From Undibacterium umbellatum (GTDB lineage Bacteria > Pseudomonadota > Gammaproteobacteria > Burkholderiales > Burkholderiaceae_D), in assembly GCF_014284125.1 (NCBI RefSeq), contig NZ_JACOFX010000030.1, positions 1 to 40,628 on the forward strand: a DNA stretch of 40,628 nt, read 5' to 3'. Below, piece by piece: positions 16,947 through 25,300 of the stretch. The notes beneath the pieces are model-generated. The model saw nothing but the letters and a program-made list of their open reading frames with translations, was not told the DNA's origin and made no database searches. Made by a program: the position numbers and the translations under genes. How positions within the stretch are numbered: the stretch's first letter is position 1; each line of letters opens with the position of its first letter.

Positions 16947-17363
16947 ACCCCGAAAAATCTGGATAGGCCGTTACCTGATCGTCGTTGCGGCGCTGCATCC
17001 GGTCGTGTCCATGCTGATCTATGGCCCAGTCTATCTGGGCATGCTGGAACGTGGCGTATTCAATACTGTCAATCGTGATCCATTACGGTCAGCTGCAATA
17101 TGGTTCTTGTTGTTTGGCGGCCCGGTTTTACTGCTGGGAATGACTATCAACAGCCTGGAACGCAAACCTGATTTTACTCAAGCCAGCTCGCTGGGCCTGG
17201 GCATGTTGCTTCTCTGTATTTTCGGCGTAGTACTGATGCCTATGTCCGGTTTTTGGTTGGTCATGCCTGTAGCAATTGCCTTGATGAGCAGGCGTTCCAG
17301 CGAAAGGCTAAGCGCATGAGAAACAAGATCACAGAAACCGCCGTAGCAAGCGATAGCAAAATC
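16812..17363 (+). repeat. Tandem duplication, copy A
   Basis: This unit holds the aarF tail, the first DUF6463-like gene and the first 16 codons of a former DUF2867 gene. Copy B (17370-17924) has the same order and almost the same length (552 and 555 bases). Over the first 99 bases aligned by eye from GGCATGAAGAC, the copies differ at about 19 positions (about 81% identical), so the duplication is not recent. The DUF6463-like proteins have diverged further, to roughly 47% identity. Confidence 0.85.
16930..17319 (+). CDS. DUF6463-like small membrane protein, copy A
   Basis: A 129-residue protein with about four hydrophobic segments (near 12-32, 54-75, 84-103 and 105-120), so it is probably an inner-membrane protein. 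Recognisable blocks are GRYLIVVAALH near the start, FNTVNRDP in the middle and GVVLMPMSGFWL near the end. The same blocks recur in the second copy at 17488. The start overlaps the aarF end by 17 bases and the stop overlaps the next ORF by 4, so expression is tightly coupled. DUF6463 is assigned from the overall pattern; the function is unknown. Confidence 0.75.
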   Translation: MSTQIKPRKIWIGRYLIVVAALHPVVSMLIYGPVYLGMLERGVFNTVNRDPLRSAAIWFLLFGGPVLLLGMTINSLERKPDFTQASSLGLGMLLLCIFGVVLMPMSGFWLVMPVAIALMSRRSSERLSA

Positions 17364-17498
17364 GTGCCGGGTTGGCATGAAGACTTGCCTCATTTTAACC
17401 GCATCTACCTGGGGCTGACAAATATGCTCAAGACTATGGGTGCCGTCGTTAATACAGATATCGTCTGGACCAAAGGGAGAAGTACAAATGCGCACTAA
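17316..17498 (+). CDS. Duplication-junction ORF: DUF2867 start fused to AarF tail
   Basis: A 60-residue ORF made by a tandem duplication. Residues 1-16 (MRNKITETAVASDSKI) match the start of the DUF2867 protein at 17877 (8 of 16 identical). Residues 19-52, from GWHEDLPHFNRIYLGL, match the AarF C-terminus from GWHEDVPYFDRAYLGL (26 of 34 identical by eye). It keeps the ATGA overlap with the preceding stop, and an AAAGG site 8 bases upstream, just as the parent DUF2867 gene has. The frame has stayed open despite about 19% DNA divergence. It may make a small protein mimicking the kinase tail, or it may only maintain coupling to the next gene. Confidence 0.6.
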   Translation: MRNKITETAVASDSKIVPGWHEDLPHFNRIYLGLTNMLKTMGAVVNTDIVWTKGRSTNAH

Positions 17499-17924
17499 AT
17501 CTGGCTTAGCCTGGACAGGCTATTGGCTAATAGCCGTCGCCGTTTTGCATACGATTGCAACTGGCATATTTTTTGGGGATGTGTTTATCGGGATGTGGCA
17601 AAAGGGTTTATTCAACTCTGTTGGCAGAGACCCTATGATAGGTTTGGCAGTCTGGTTTTTTCTATTTGGTCCTGTTTTCGCCATGCTGGGCGCGGCAATT
17701 ACGAGCCTGGAAAAGGCCAGAGACTTTAGCACCAGCAATAGACTGGCCTGGGGTATTTTTTTACTCAGCGTGACCGGCGTCGTACTGATGCCGGACTCGG
17801 GTTTTTGGTTGGCATTTCCGCCTGCATTTGCCCTGATATACCGTTCTTTCACGCTTAGCCACGCAAAGGCATGATCATGAACCCAAAAGTAAAAGAAACC
17901 GCAATCCCTGCCAAGAGCAAAATT
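17370..17924 (+). repeat. Tandem duplication, copy B
   Basis: This is the second unit: an orphan aarF tail (inside the junction ORF), the second DUF6463-like gene and the start of the intact DUF2867 gene. The join with copy A lies at about 17364-17369, inside the 60-codon ORF. Confidence 0.85.
17488..17874 (+). CDS. DUF6463-like small membrane protein, copy B
   Basis: A 128-residue membrane protein homologous to the one at 16930 (about 52 of 111 aligned residues identical by eye). Shared blocks include FNSVGRDP and GVVLMPDSGFWL. The frame is open from 17440, but the ATG at 17488 is chosen because it follows a good GGGAGAAG site and corresponds to the copy A start. It overlaps the junction ORF by 11 bases, matching the overlap of copy A with aarF. 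Divergence between copies suggests they may now differ in role or pair with each other. Confidence 0.75.
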   Translation: MRTKSGLAWTGYWLIAVAVLHTIATGIFFGDVFIGMWQKGLFNSVGRDPMIGLAVWFFLFGPVFAMLGAAITSLEKARDFSTSNRLAWGIFLLSVTGVVLMPDSGFWLAFPPAFALIYRSFTLSHAKA

Positions 17925-18386
17925 GCTGAAGATATACCCGGTGCCTATTTTTATGATTGCTTTCAAACGCCATTCGATCATGCAGGATTAAGCGCGATGC
18001 AAATCTATATGAACACCTTTGCCAAAACGCCAGCCTGGGTCAATGCCTTGATGGGCATACGTAATCGCGTGGTGGTTTTATTTGGTTTAAAGAATGTGGG
18101 TGGGATGAAGGCACTGAACAAGAGCAAGTCTGCAGAAGACTATCAGGTCGGTGACAAGGCCGGAATATTTTCACTGGTGTACAAGTCAGATGAAGAAGTC
18201 ATACTCTGCGATTCTGACAAGCATCTGGATGTCAAGGTATCGGTCTGTAAGCAAACCAGGGATGGCCAGCCCTTTATCGTTCTCAGCACCGTGGTGCATG
18301 TACACAATAATCTGGGGAGAGCGTATATGGTTTTCGTCGGGCCAGCGCATAAAGTCATTGCGCCTGCCATTCTCGCCAAGGCATAA
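17877..18386 (+). CDS. DUF2867 domain protein
   Basis: A 169-residue protein matching DUF2867, a family with an SRPBCC-like pattern. The blocks seen are TPAWVNALMGIRNRVVVLFGLK, the DKAGIFSL segment, CDSDKHLDVKVSV and LSTVVHVHNNLGRAYM. No signal peptide or membrane segment is present. The ATG at 17877 is preferred over 17871 because the AAAGG site is 7 bases away and the junction ORF has the same arrangement. It is the last gene of the TetR-led cluster. The family has no established biochemical role; ligand or lipid binding is inferred from the fold type and the operon. Confidence 0.8.
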   Translation: MNPKVKETAIPAKSKIAEDIPGAYFYDCFQTPFDHAGLSAMQIYMNTFAKTPAWVNALMGIRNRVVVLFGLKNVGGMKALNKSKSAEDYQVGDKAGIFSLVYKSDEEVILCDSDKHLDVKVSVCKQTRDGQPFIVLSTVVHVHNNLGRAYMVFVGPAHKVIAPAILAKA

Positions 18387-18516
18387 AAGAGAATTTTCCG
18401 TTAAGTAGGAGATAAACCATATACGTATTTTCCCTCATCATTTTTGTCATGCATTTGTCACAAATCCTCTCTAAGATGAAATCACTACAACAAGAGAGAA
18501 AAGGAGATTAAAGACG

Positions 18517-19311
18517 ATGCTAAGTAAATTAAAACAAAAATACCAAATGATGCGGGCCAGGAATATCACCGAATTTTCCGACTACAGGCGTCAGTTGGTT
18601 GAGATACCAAATGCAGTGTTCCTGCATTGGCAGACAACTGCAAAAAATGAATTCCCCGGCATCCCTAGTGATGCCGTTTTTTTTACCCGTGCAGCTGAGG
18701 GGCTGATGATGTTCTTCAGTTGTGTCCAGCGCAGCAAACAAGCTTGTGCGCTACCGTCAAAGGCGGCAGATTCTGTCTGGCATGCATGGAATGACTGGTC
18801 ATCCATCCATCTGGACAAGTTTTGCTGCAAACACTTTGGCAGCACCATACCGCATGTGGAAGCAGAACAGATGGCCAGCGAGATGGATCTGGCTCTGGCC
18901 AATTGCCTGGTCACGGCACAGAGAGCAGAAGGTAGCTGGCCTGGCAGCTCCTCTGTCCCTCGCCTGTTTGCCCTGGATGGCAAGCTGCATATGCCACATG
19001 ATTATTCTTACTTTGCGACATCTGCCCGTGTAGGTTTCCAGAATATGAACTCGCGAGGCGTAGGTGCGGGCAAATCCACCTACCCGGAAAGCTTAGGCGC
19101 GGCACAGTTGCTGGCGGCAGGCTTGATCTCTACCTTGGCCTATGAAGAAATGGTGAAAAAGCAAGCACAGGCGGCCAATAATGGCTCATCTTGCGGAAGC
19201 AGCGGCAGTAGTAGCAGTCTTGACAATGGCAGTTGTGACTCCGGCGGCGGTAGCTGCGATGGGGGTGGCTCAAGTTGCGGCGGTGGCTGCGGCGGGGGTT
19301 GTGGTAGCTAA
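18517..19311 (+). CDS. Unknown protein with Cys/Gly/Ser-rich tail
   Basis: A 264-residue protein. The segment SVWHAWNDWSSIHLDKFC, then CKHFGSTIPHVE (about 86-116), resembles the His- and Cys-containing core of bacterial glycine-rich-domain (GRDP-like) proteins, a weak match. The last 40 or so residues are low complexity: Ser and Gly with about nine cysteines, ending GGCGGGCGS, a tail that could bind metal or form disulfides. No signal peptide is seen. A strong AAGGAG site lies about 8 bases before the ATG. A 130-base gap separates it from the DUF2867 gene, so it probably has its own promoter, though no clean one is seen. Function unknown. Confidence 0.75.
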   Translation: MLSKLKQKYQMMRARNITEFSDYRRQLVEIPNAVFLHWQTTAKNEFPGIPSDAVFFTRAAEGLMMFFSCVQRSKQACALPSKAADSVWHAWNDWSSIHLDKFCCKHFGSTIPHVEAEQMASEMDLALANCLVTAQRAEGSWPGSSSVPRLFALDGKLHMPHDYSYFATSARVGFQNMNSRGVGAGKSTYPESLGAAQLLAAGLISTLAYEEMVKKQAQAANNGSSCGSSGSSSSLDNGSCDSGGGSCDGGGSSCGGGCGGGCGS

Positions 19312-19418
19312 ACATAGTTCAGGCACACATCCCTGTAGCAAATCGATACAAAGCCCATTCCACCGGCATCTCGCCAACAAGGTACACTGGCATTTTTATC
19401 TAGCCTTCGCTGCTATTC

Positions 19419-22292
19419 ATGCCAAACACCGTAAAAACCTTAGCCACAAAATCATCAACACCAGGCAAAGGCCTGGCAACCACGCTGTTCTTGCTGTTCG
19501 TCAGTTTGCCTATCAGTCTGCCAGCATTGGCAGAGATACGCTTAAATGACCCCATCCCCATCAATCCTGATTTGAAACGGGGCAAGCTCGAAAACGGCCT
19601 GACTTACTATATCCAAAAAAACGATACGCCACGCAAGAAGGTGGAGTTGCGTCTGGTCGTCAAAGCGGGGTCTGTGCTGGAGGATGATGACCAGCAAGGG
19701 TTGGCGCATTTTACTGAGCATATGGCTTTCAATGGTTCCAAACATTTCAAGAAGCATCAACTGATTTCTTACCTGCAATCCATAGGGGTGAAATTTGGTG
19801 CTGACCTGAATGCCTATACCAGCTTTGATGAGACGGTATATATCCTGCCCATCCCTACCGACAAGCCTGCTTACCTGAAGACAGGTTTCCAGGTATTGGC
19901 TGACTGGGCACAAGGCGTGGAGATGAAGGCCACCGACATAGACAAGGAACGCGGCATTATTCTGGAAGAGGCGCGCCAGGGCAAAGGTGCCAGTGACCGC
20001 ATGACACGCCAGTTACTGCCCGAGGTATTCAATGGATCAAAATATGCCGAGCGCCTGCCCATAGGTAAAGAGGACATCATCAGGCAATTCAAGCATGATG
20101 CCCTGCGCCGTTTTTACAAGGATTGGTACAGGCCAGACTTGATGGCTGTGGTCGTCATTGGCGATGTACAGCCTGATGAAGCCGAGAAGATGGTACACAA
20201 GTATTTTTCAGGTTTGAAAAACCCCGTGCCTGCGCGCGCCAGGCCTGAAATCAGCATCCCCAAAAATACTGCCTCCAAAGCCTTGGTGATTACCGATAAG
20301 GAAGCCACCAATAATTTGCTGATGTTGCGCTATCCGCTGGAAAAACAGTCGCCGCATAATGTGATTGCCGACTACCGCCAGGATATTGTCCGAGGTTTGT
20401 ACAAGGCCATGTTAAACCGCCGTCTGGGCGCATTGACCGAGCAGGCCAAGCCACCTTTCCTCGGGGCTTCTGCTGGTAGTGAGCCTGTGGTATCCGGTTA
20501 TGATTCTTTCATATCGACTGCCATGCTGTCGCAAGCAGGCATACAGCCAGCACTGGATGCATTGATGCATGAGAAAAACAGTGTGCGCCAATTTGGTTTT
20601 ACGGCTGCCGAACTTGACAGGGCCAAGAAGATCGAAGCACGTGAATATGAAAGCATGTTCAATGAGCGCAGCAAATCCAACTCGGCCAGCTTTGCGGCAG
20701 AATATATACGCAATTTCCTGACCAATGAACCGATCCCTGGCATCAAGAACGAATACCTGTACTTCAAGGAATTTGCCGATGGTATTTCGCTGGAAGAAAT
20801 GAATCGCTTTGCCAAGCAAGCGACGCCGGATGATAGCGTCAAACTGATGTTTTACGTAGGATCAAACAAGGCGGGCGAAACCATACCGAGCGAAGCAGAT
20901 TTGCTGGGTATGGCTGCCAAGGCAGAACAAAAGCCAGCCGAGGCCAAGGCAGAAAATGTTGCCAATGCCAGCCTGATGGCGACACTACCCCAACCCGGCC
21001 AGATCGTTTCTGAAAAAGAAAACAAATTGCTGGGTCTTGTAGAAATGACTTTATCGAATGGCGTCAAGGTCACACTGAAAAAAACTGATTTCAAGAATGA
21101 TCAAGTCTTGTTGAGCGCGCGTCGGGCTGGTGGCATGTCTTTGTTCCCTGACGCTGATTATTACAATACTTTTTATAGCAATCCTGTGGTCTGGGGCATG
21201 GGCATGGGCAAGTTCAGTCAAAAAGATTTGCAGGAAACACTGGCAGGCAAATCAGCCAATGTCAGGACCAGCATGGATAATTATTCCGAGAGCATAGGTG
21301 GCGCATCGAGCAGCAATGATATAGAAACCATGCTGCAATTGCTGTACCTGCGCCTGACCAGCCCGCGCAAGGATGAGGTGATGTTCCAGACACTGATCAG
21401 CGCGCAAAAAGAACTTGCCAGAAACACCTCGGCACGTCCTGAAGCTATTTTTTCAGATGCAATTACAACGACTATCTATAAAGATCATCCACGCGTCTCG
21501 CGTTTGGCCAGGGTAGAAGATTTTGACAAAATCTCGCTGGACCGCAGCATGGAAATTTATCAGTCACGCTACGGCAGTGCCAAGGACATGCATTTCATTT
21601 TTGTCGGCAGTTTTGAACTGGATAAAATCAAACCCCTGATTGCGACTTATCTGGCCAGCTTGCCGAATGCTGATATCAAGACGGAGTACCAGGATTTGCA
21701 TGTAAATCCCGTACAAGGTGTGGCCAAGAAAGACGTGTATATCGGTGGCGAAGAGAAAAGTACCGTGGTCTTGAGTTTTAATGGCCCGTCGACCTACTCA
21801 AGAGAAGAAAATGGTCGCTTTCATGCCATGGTGGATATCTTGAACTTGAAGATCATCGACGTGCTGCGTGAAAAGCAGGGCCTGATCTATAGTGGCGGCA
21901 TGAATGGATCGTTTGAACGCATCCCACAAAACAGGTACAGCATAGATGCAGAGCTGCCATGCAGCCCTGAGAATGTGGACAAGGTCATTGCGGCCCTGTT
22001 TGCCGAAATCAAAAAACTGCAGCAATCTGGCCCGCAAGTGGAAGACTTGAACAAGGTGAAGCAGTCATGGCTGAAAGAACACCAGCAAGAATTGCGCAGC
22101 AATGAGAATTGGCTGAATCACTTGCAAAATACGGTGTTCTACAAAACCGACGCTGAATCCATATTGACGGTGGAAAAACGCATACGTGCGATTACGCCAG
22201 CACAAATCAAGGAAGCCGCCCAGCGTTATTTCAACTTTCAGAATTATGCGCAGATCGTGATGTATCCTGAGCAGAAAAAGGCGAGCAAGTAA
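19419..22292 (+). CDS. Periplasmic M16 family zinc peptidase (pitrilysin-like)
   Basis: A 957-residue inverzincin-type metallopeptidase. A signal peptide is visible (hydrophobic ATTLFLLFVSLPISLPALA, residues 20-38, cleavage near AEIR), so it is exported to the periplasm. The active site HFTEH is at 97-101, and the downstream ERGIILEE (177-184) supplies the third zinc ligand. The length fits two M16 half-repeats pairs, as in pitrilysin-size members; the second half lacks the HxxEH motif, as usual. It likely degrades peptides or misfolded fragments in the periplasm. The gene stands alone: 107 bases from the previous stop and followed by a strong terminator. Confidence 0.92.
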   Translation: MPNTVKTLATKSSTPGKGLATTLFLLFVSLPISLPALAEIRLNDPIPINPDLKRGKLENGLTYYIQKNDTPRKKVELRLVVKAGSVLEDDDQQGLAHFTEHMAFNGSKHFKKHQLISYLQSIGVKFGADLNAYTSFDETVYILPIPTDKPAYLKTGFQVLADWAQGVEMKATDIDKERGIILEEARQGKGASDRMTRQLLPEVFNGSKYAERLPIGKEDIIRQFKHDALRRFYKDWYRPDLMAVVVIGDVQPDEAEKMVHKYFSGLKNPVPARARPEISIPKNTASKALVITDKEATNNLLMLRYPLEKQSPHNVIADYRQDIVRGLYKAMLNRRLGALTEQAKPPFLGASAGSEPVVSGYDSFISTAMLSQAGIQPALDALMHEKNSVRQFGFTAAELDRAKKIEAREYESMFNERSKSNSASFAAEYIRNFLTNEPIPGIKNEYLYFKEFADGISLEEMNRFAKQATPDDSVKLMFYVGSNKAGETIPSEADLLGMAAKAEQKPAEAKAENVANASLMATLPQPGQIVSEKENKLLGLVEMTLSNGVKVTLKKTDFKNDQVLLSARRAGGMSLFPDADYYNTFYSNPVVWGMGMGKFSQKDLQETLAGKSANVRTSMDNYSESIGGASSSNDIETMLQLLYLRLTSPRKDEVMFQTLISAQKELARNTSARPEAIFSDAITTTIYKDHPRVSRLARVEDFDKISLDRSMEIYQSRYGSAKDMHFIFVGSFELDKIKPLIATYLASLPNADIKTEYQDLHVNPVQGVAKKDVYIGGEEKSTVVLSFNGPSTYSREENGRFHAMVDILNLKIIDVLREKQGLIYSGGMNGSFERIPQNRYSIDAELPCSPENVDKVIAALFAEIKKLQQSGPQVEDLNKVKQSWLKEHQQELRSNENWLNHLQNTVFYKTDAESILTVEKRIRAITPAQIKEAAQRYFNFQNYAQIVMYPEQKKASK

Positions 22293-22332
22293 GATCCAAT
22301 TGGCTCAAGACTATACAGCAAGGGCAATCAGG

Positions 22333-22366
22333 AGGGGCAATCTTCATGGATTGCCCCTTATTTTTT
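22333..22366 (+). terminator. Rho-independent terminator of the M16 peptidase gene
   Basis: AGGGGCAATC (22333-22342) pairs perfectly with GATTGCCCCT (22349-22358) and is followed by TATTTTTT. It lies 40 bases after the peptidase stop and just before the end of the convergent tamB. Confidence 0.9.
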
Positions 22367-22373
22367 GTATGCC

Positions 22374-25300
22374 TTAATTGAAGGAGAAAGTGTAATTCAC
22401 ATCCACCGCAGATTCATTGCCAGCGCGGCCAATGATGCTGATCCTCCTGGTCAATTGCCAGCTCAGCTTGATGCCGCCACTGGCGTCAGACAAGCCACGT
22501 TCAACTGATAGTACCAGGCCAGGCATGAGGCGCTTGCCTACGCTGACGACCTGGTCTGTCGTGGCATTGCTGGTGCCTGTGGAACCGGCAATGGTTTGCC
22601 CTGGCAAACGGCTGGATGATCCATTTGAAGAAGAGCCTATCGAAAACTCATCAAAACCCAGGCCTTGCACGATGTCGCGCGGCACATTGCGGCTGCCATC
22701 GCCCCCGAAAATTGCCGTTGCTGCCGACATCAGCAGCGAGGCATCGCCGCTGGCGAGCTGATCAGAGCCACGCCCCAACACCAGCCATGAGAGTTTTTCT
22801 GCATCGGGCACGTCAGGTTCAGACACCAGCCTGACTTGTGGCGCGCTGACTGTGCCGAACACTTCCACGCCAGCTTCGATTGGCAAGCCTTTGCGCAGGG
22901 CGCGGATGTTCAAGCCGGGATTGGATGGTGGCCCCTGGAAATTCAGTATCCCGCGTTCTATTTCCAATTGCTGTCCATAGCCTTCATAAACGCCCTTCAG
23001 GGTACGTATCGAGCCATTTGCCTGCAAGGGGCTGCCATCGATGGAACGCAGGCGCAAGCTGCCTTCCAGCCCGGTATCGAGGCCACGACCAACGAAGACA
23101 AAGCGCGGCCCCATATCGAAACTGACATCGACACGGGTTTTCAAGCTTTTGCGATTGCTGTCCGCCTCAGCCGCCTTGGCCACTGCCTTGTCAGTCTTGC
23201 GTATCACCACGACATCGCTGGACAGACTTGGCGGGGGTAATTTTGGCAGCCTGAAGTAAGCACCATCAGCCAGCACTTTGCCGGTCAGGCTCCAGATATT
23301 ATTGGTTTCAACGATGTTCGCCTCACCGGAGACGACCAGCCACCTGTCTTTGCGTTGCAGGAGCGGGAACTGGGTCCATTGCGCCTGTATGCTGCCGGTT
23401 TCCTTGCCGATGTCGATATCGCCACTGGCTTTGAATTCGCCTTTTCTTCCTATCCAGTTCACGCCCTGGAATTGCGCATGACGTGGCATGTTCGTGACGG
23501 TGTTAGAAAATTGCAGGTTCGTCACTTTCAGGTGTTTGTCTTCTATCTGCGCATCAAAGCTGCCATTTGGCAACAGCAAACCTTCGGATGCAAAGGCGAT
23601 TTCCATTTCACGCCCGGCCAGAGTGGCACGGTAGCCTGGTTTGCCTATGCTGCCTGACAGGCGTGCATCGGCATTCAGTTTACCTTTAAGCACCACGCCA
23701 GGATTGATGAAAGGCCCCAGCCATTGCAGATCAGGCACGGCTGCAGTGATTTGCCCGCTGAGTGGCGCGCTTGCCAGAATTGTCCAGGCATCGTTTTGTT
23801 TGCTCAACTGCGTATTTGCCTTGACTTGCCATTGTCCCAGGCGACTACCATCAGCAACTAAATCCAGGCTCACATTTTCGCCCGCACTACCTGCTACCAG
23901 GCCACCCAGCTTCATCTGCAATTGCACTGCCCTTATCCCGAGGGCCACTGAAGTACCGGTTCCTTCAGGATCATTGAAGCGTAAATCACCACTCTGGCGC
24001 TGCAATTTGATTTCGCCTTGAGCACTCTCTTTTAATTGCAATTTCCATTGCGCATTCAACTTCAGGTTGCCGCTGACTGCGTGCTGAGGATAAAACAGGT
24101 TGGTAATTTCCACTACCTGGACATCGCTGACCTGGCCACTGGTCTTGAGTGCGGCCGGAGTCCATTCCAGTTCATCCAGTTGCAGCTTACCCATGGCACT
24201 TTGCAGCGACAGGCTACCCAGACGCACAGCCTGTGCAGATACTTGCAGAGACGCTGAACTTTGCAAGCGCAGATCAGGCTGGCCGTTTAAATTCAATGCC
24301 TGCAATTGACCATTCCATGACCAGGCAGCGTCATTTTTTGCGTCAGCCTGCATACTTCCACTGGCAGCTAGGCTGAGGGTTTGTTTATTGGGGAAAATGG
24401 TTTCCAGACTCAGCTTATGGGCATCGCGCCTACCCTGCAGTTTCAAAATCACTTGTTCGATTTTGTCTGGCTTGTGGTTGACGGCAGCGCTGACGGACGT
24501 GTTAGTTGCATTGCTTGAAGCGGGCACCTCACTAGCAATATGACTGGCAACAATCTCCCCTTCAAATTGTCCCTTGATACCATTTGCCAGATTCAGGCGC
24601 GACTTTAACTCGGCGATGCTGATTTGCTGATTGCCGCGCTTGATGATGACTTGTTTTGCCAGGGCGTCAAGACTGCCGGCAGGTTGATTGAAGCGGCCAC
24701 GCAAAGTGGCATCGGCTTTCAGATTACCTCCCAGGGCCAATTGCCAATTGCTGAGCAAGGGGTTCAGGTGGCTTAAATCCTGGGCATCAATATTGAGCTT
24801 CAAGATATCATCTGCACTACCCCAGTTACCTTGCCCCGTCAGGGTATTTTTACCAAAGCGCAGATCCAGTTGTTTGACTTGTAGCTGTTGATCTTGCAGC
24901 CAGCGCATGTCCATACCTGCCTGCACAGCCTGACCTGCATATTGCCCTTGCAATTGCTGCAGATTCGCTTGTACATCCAGCCGTGGCAAAAGCTGACCGT
25001 GAGCACTGAAATCGGCCTGCAAACGACCTGCAGGTGTTGCCACCCAGCGTGCCGGATCAAAGTCCTTGAGGCTGGCTTTGAGATTGAATACCTGCTTGCC
25101 AGCGAAGCTGATATCGCCTGTGCCTTGCAAGTGAGCGTCTTCTGCCTGCAAATCAATTTTATCCAGTTTCAAGAGCAGTTTTTCATGCTGATAACTGGCT
25201 TCTGCATTCAGGCTGGCGCGAGCGTCCTGTAACTTTGCCTGCAGCTTGATGCTTTTATCTTTTGCGGTCTGGGCAAAAAACTTGCCCTGTATATTGCTGG

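Noticed and set aside
22333..22366. Terminator hairpin as tamB regulatory element
   Set aside because: Its T-run is on the plus strand directly after the M16 peptidase gene, so it serves that gene.
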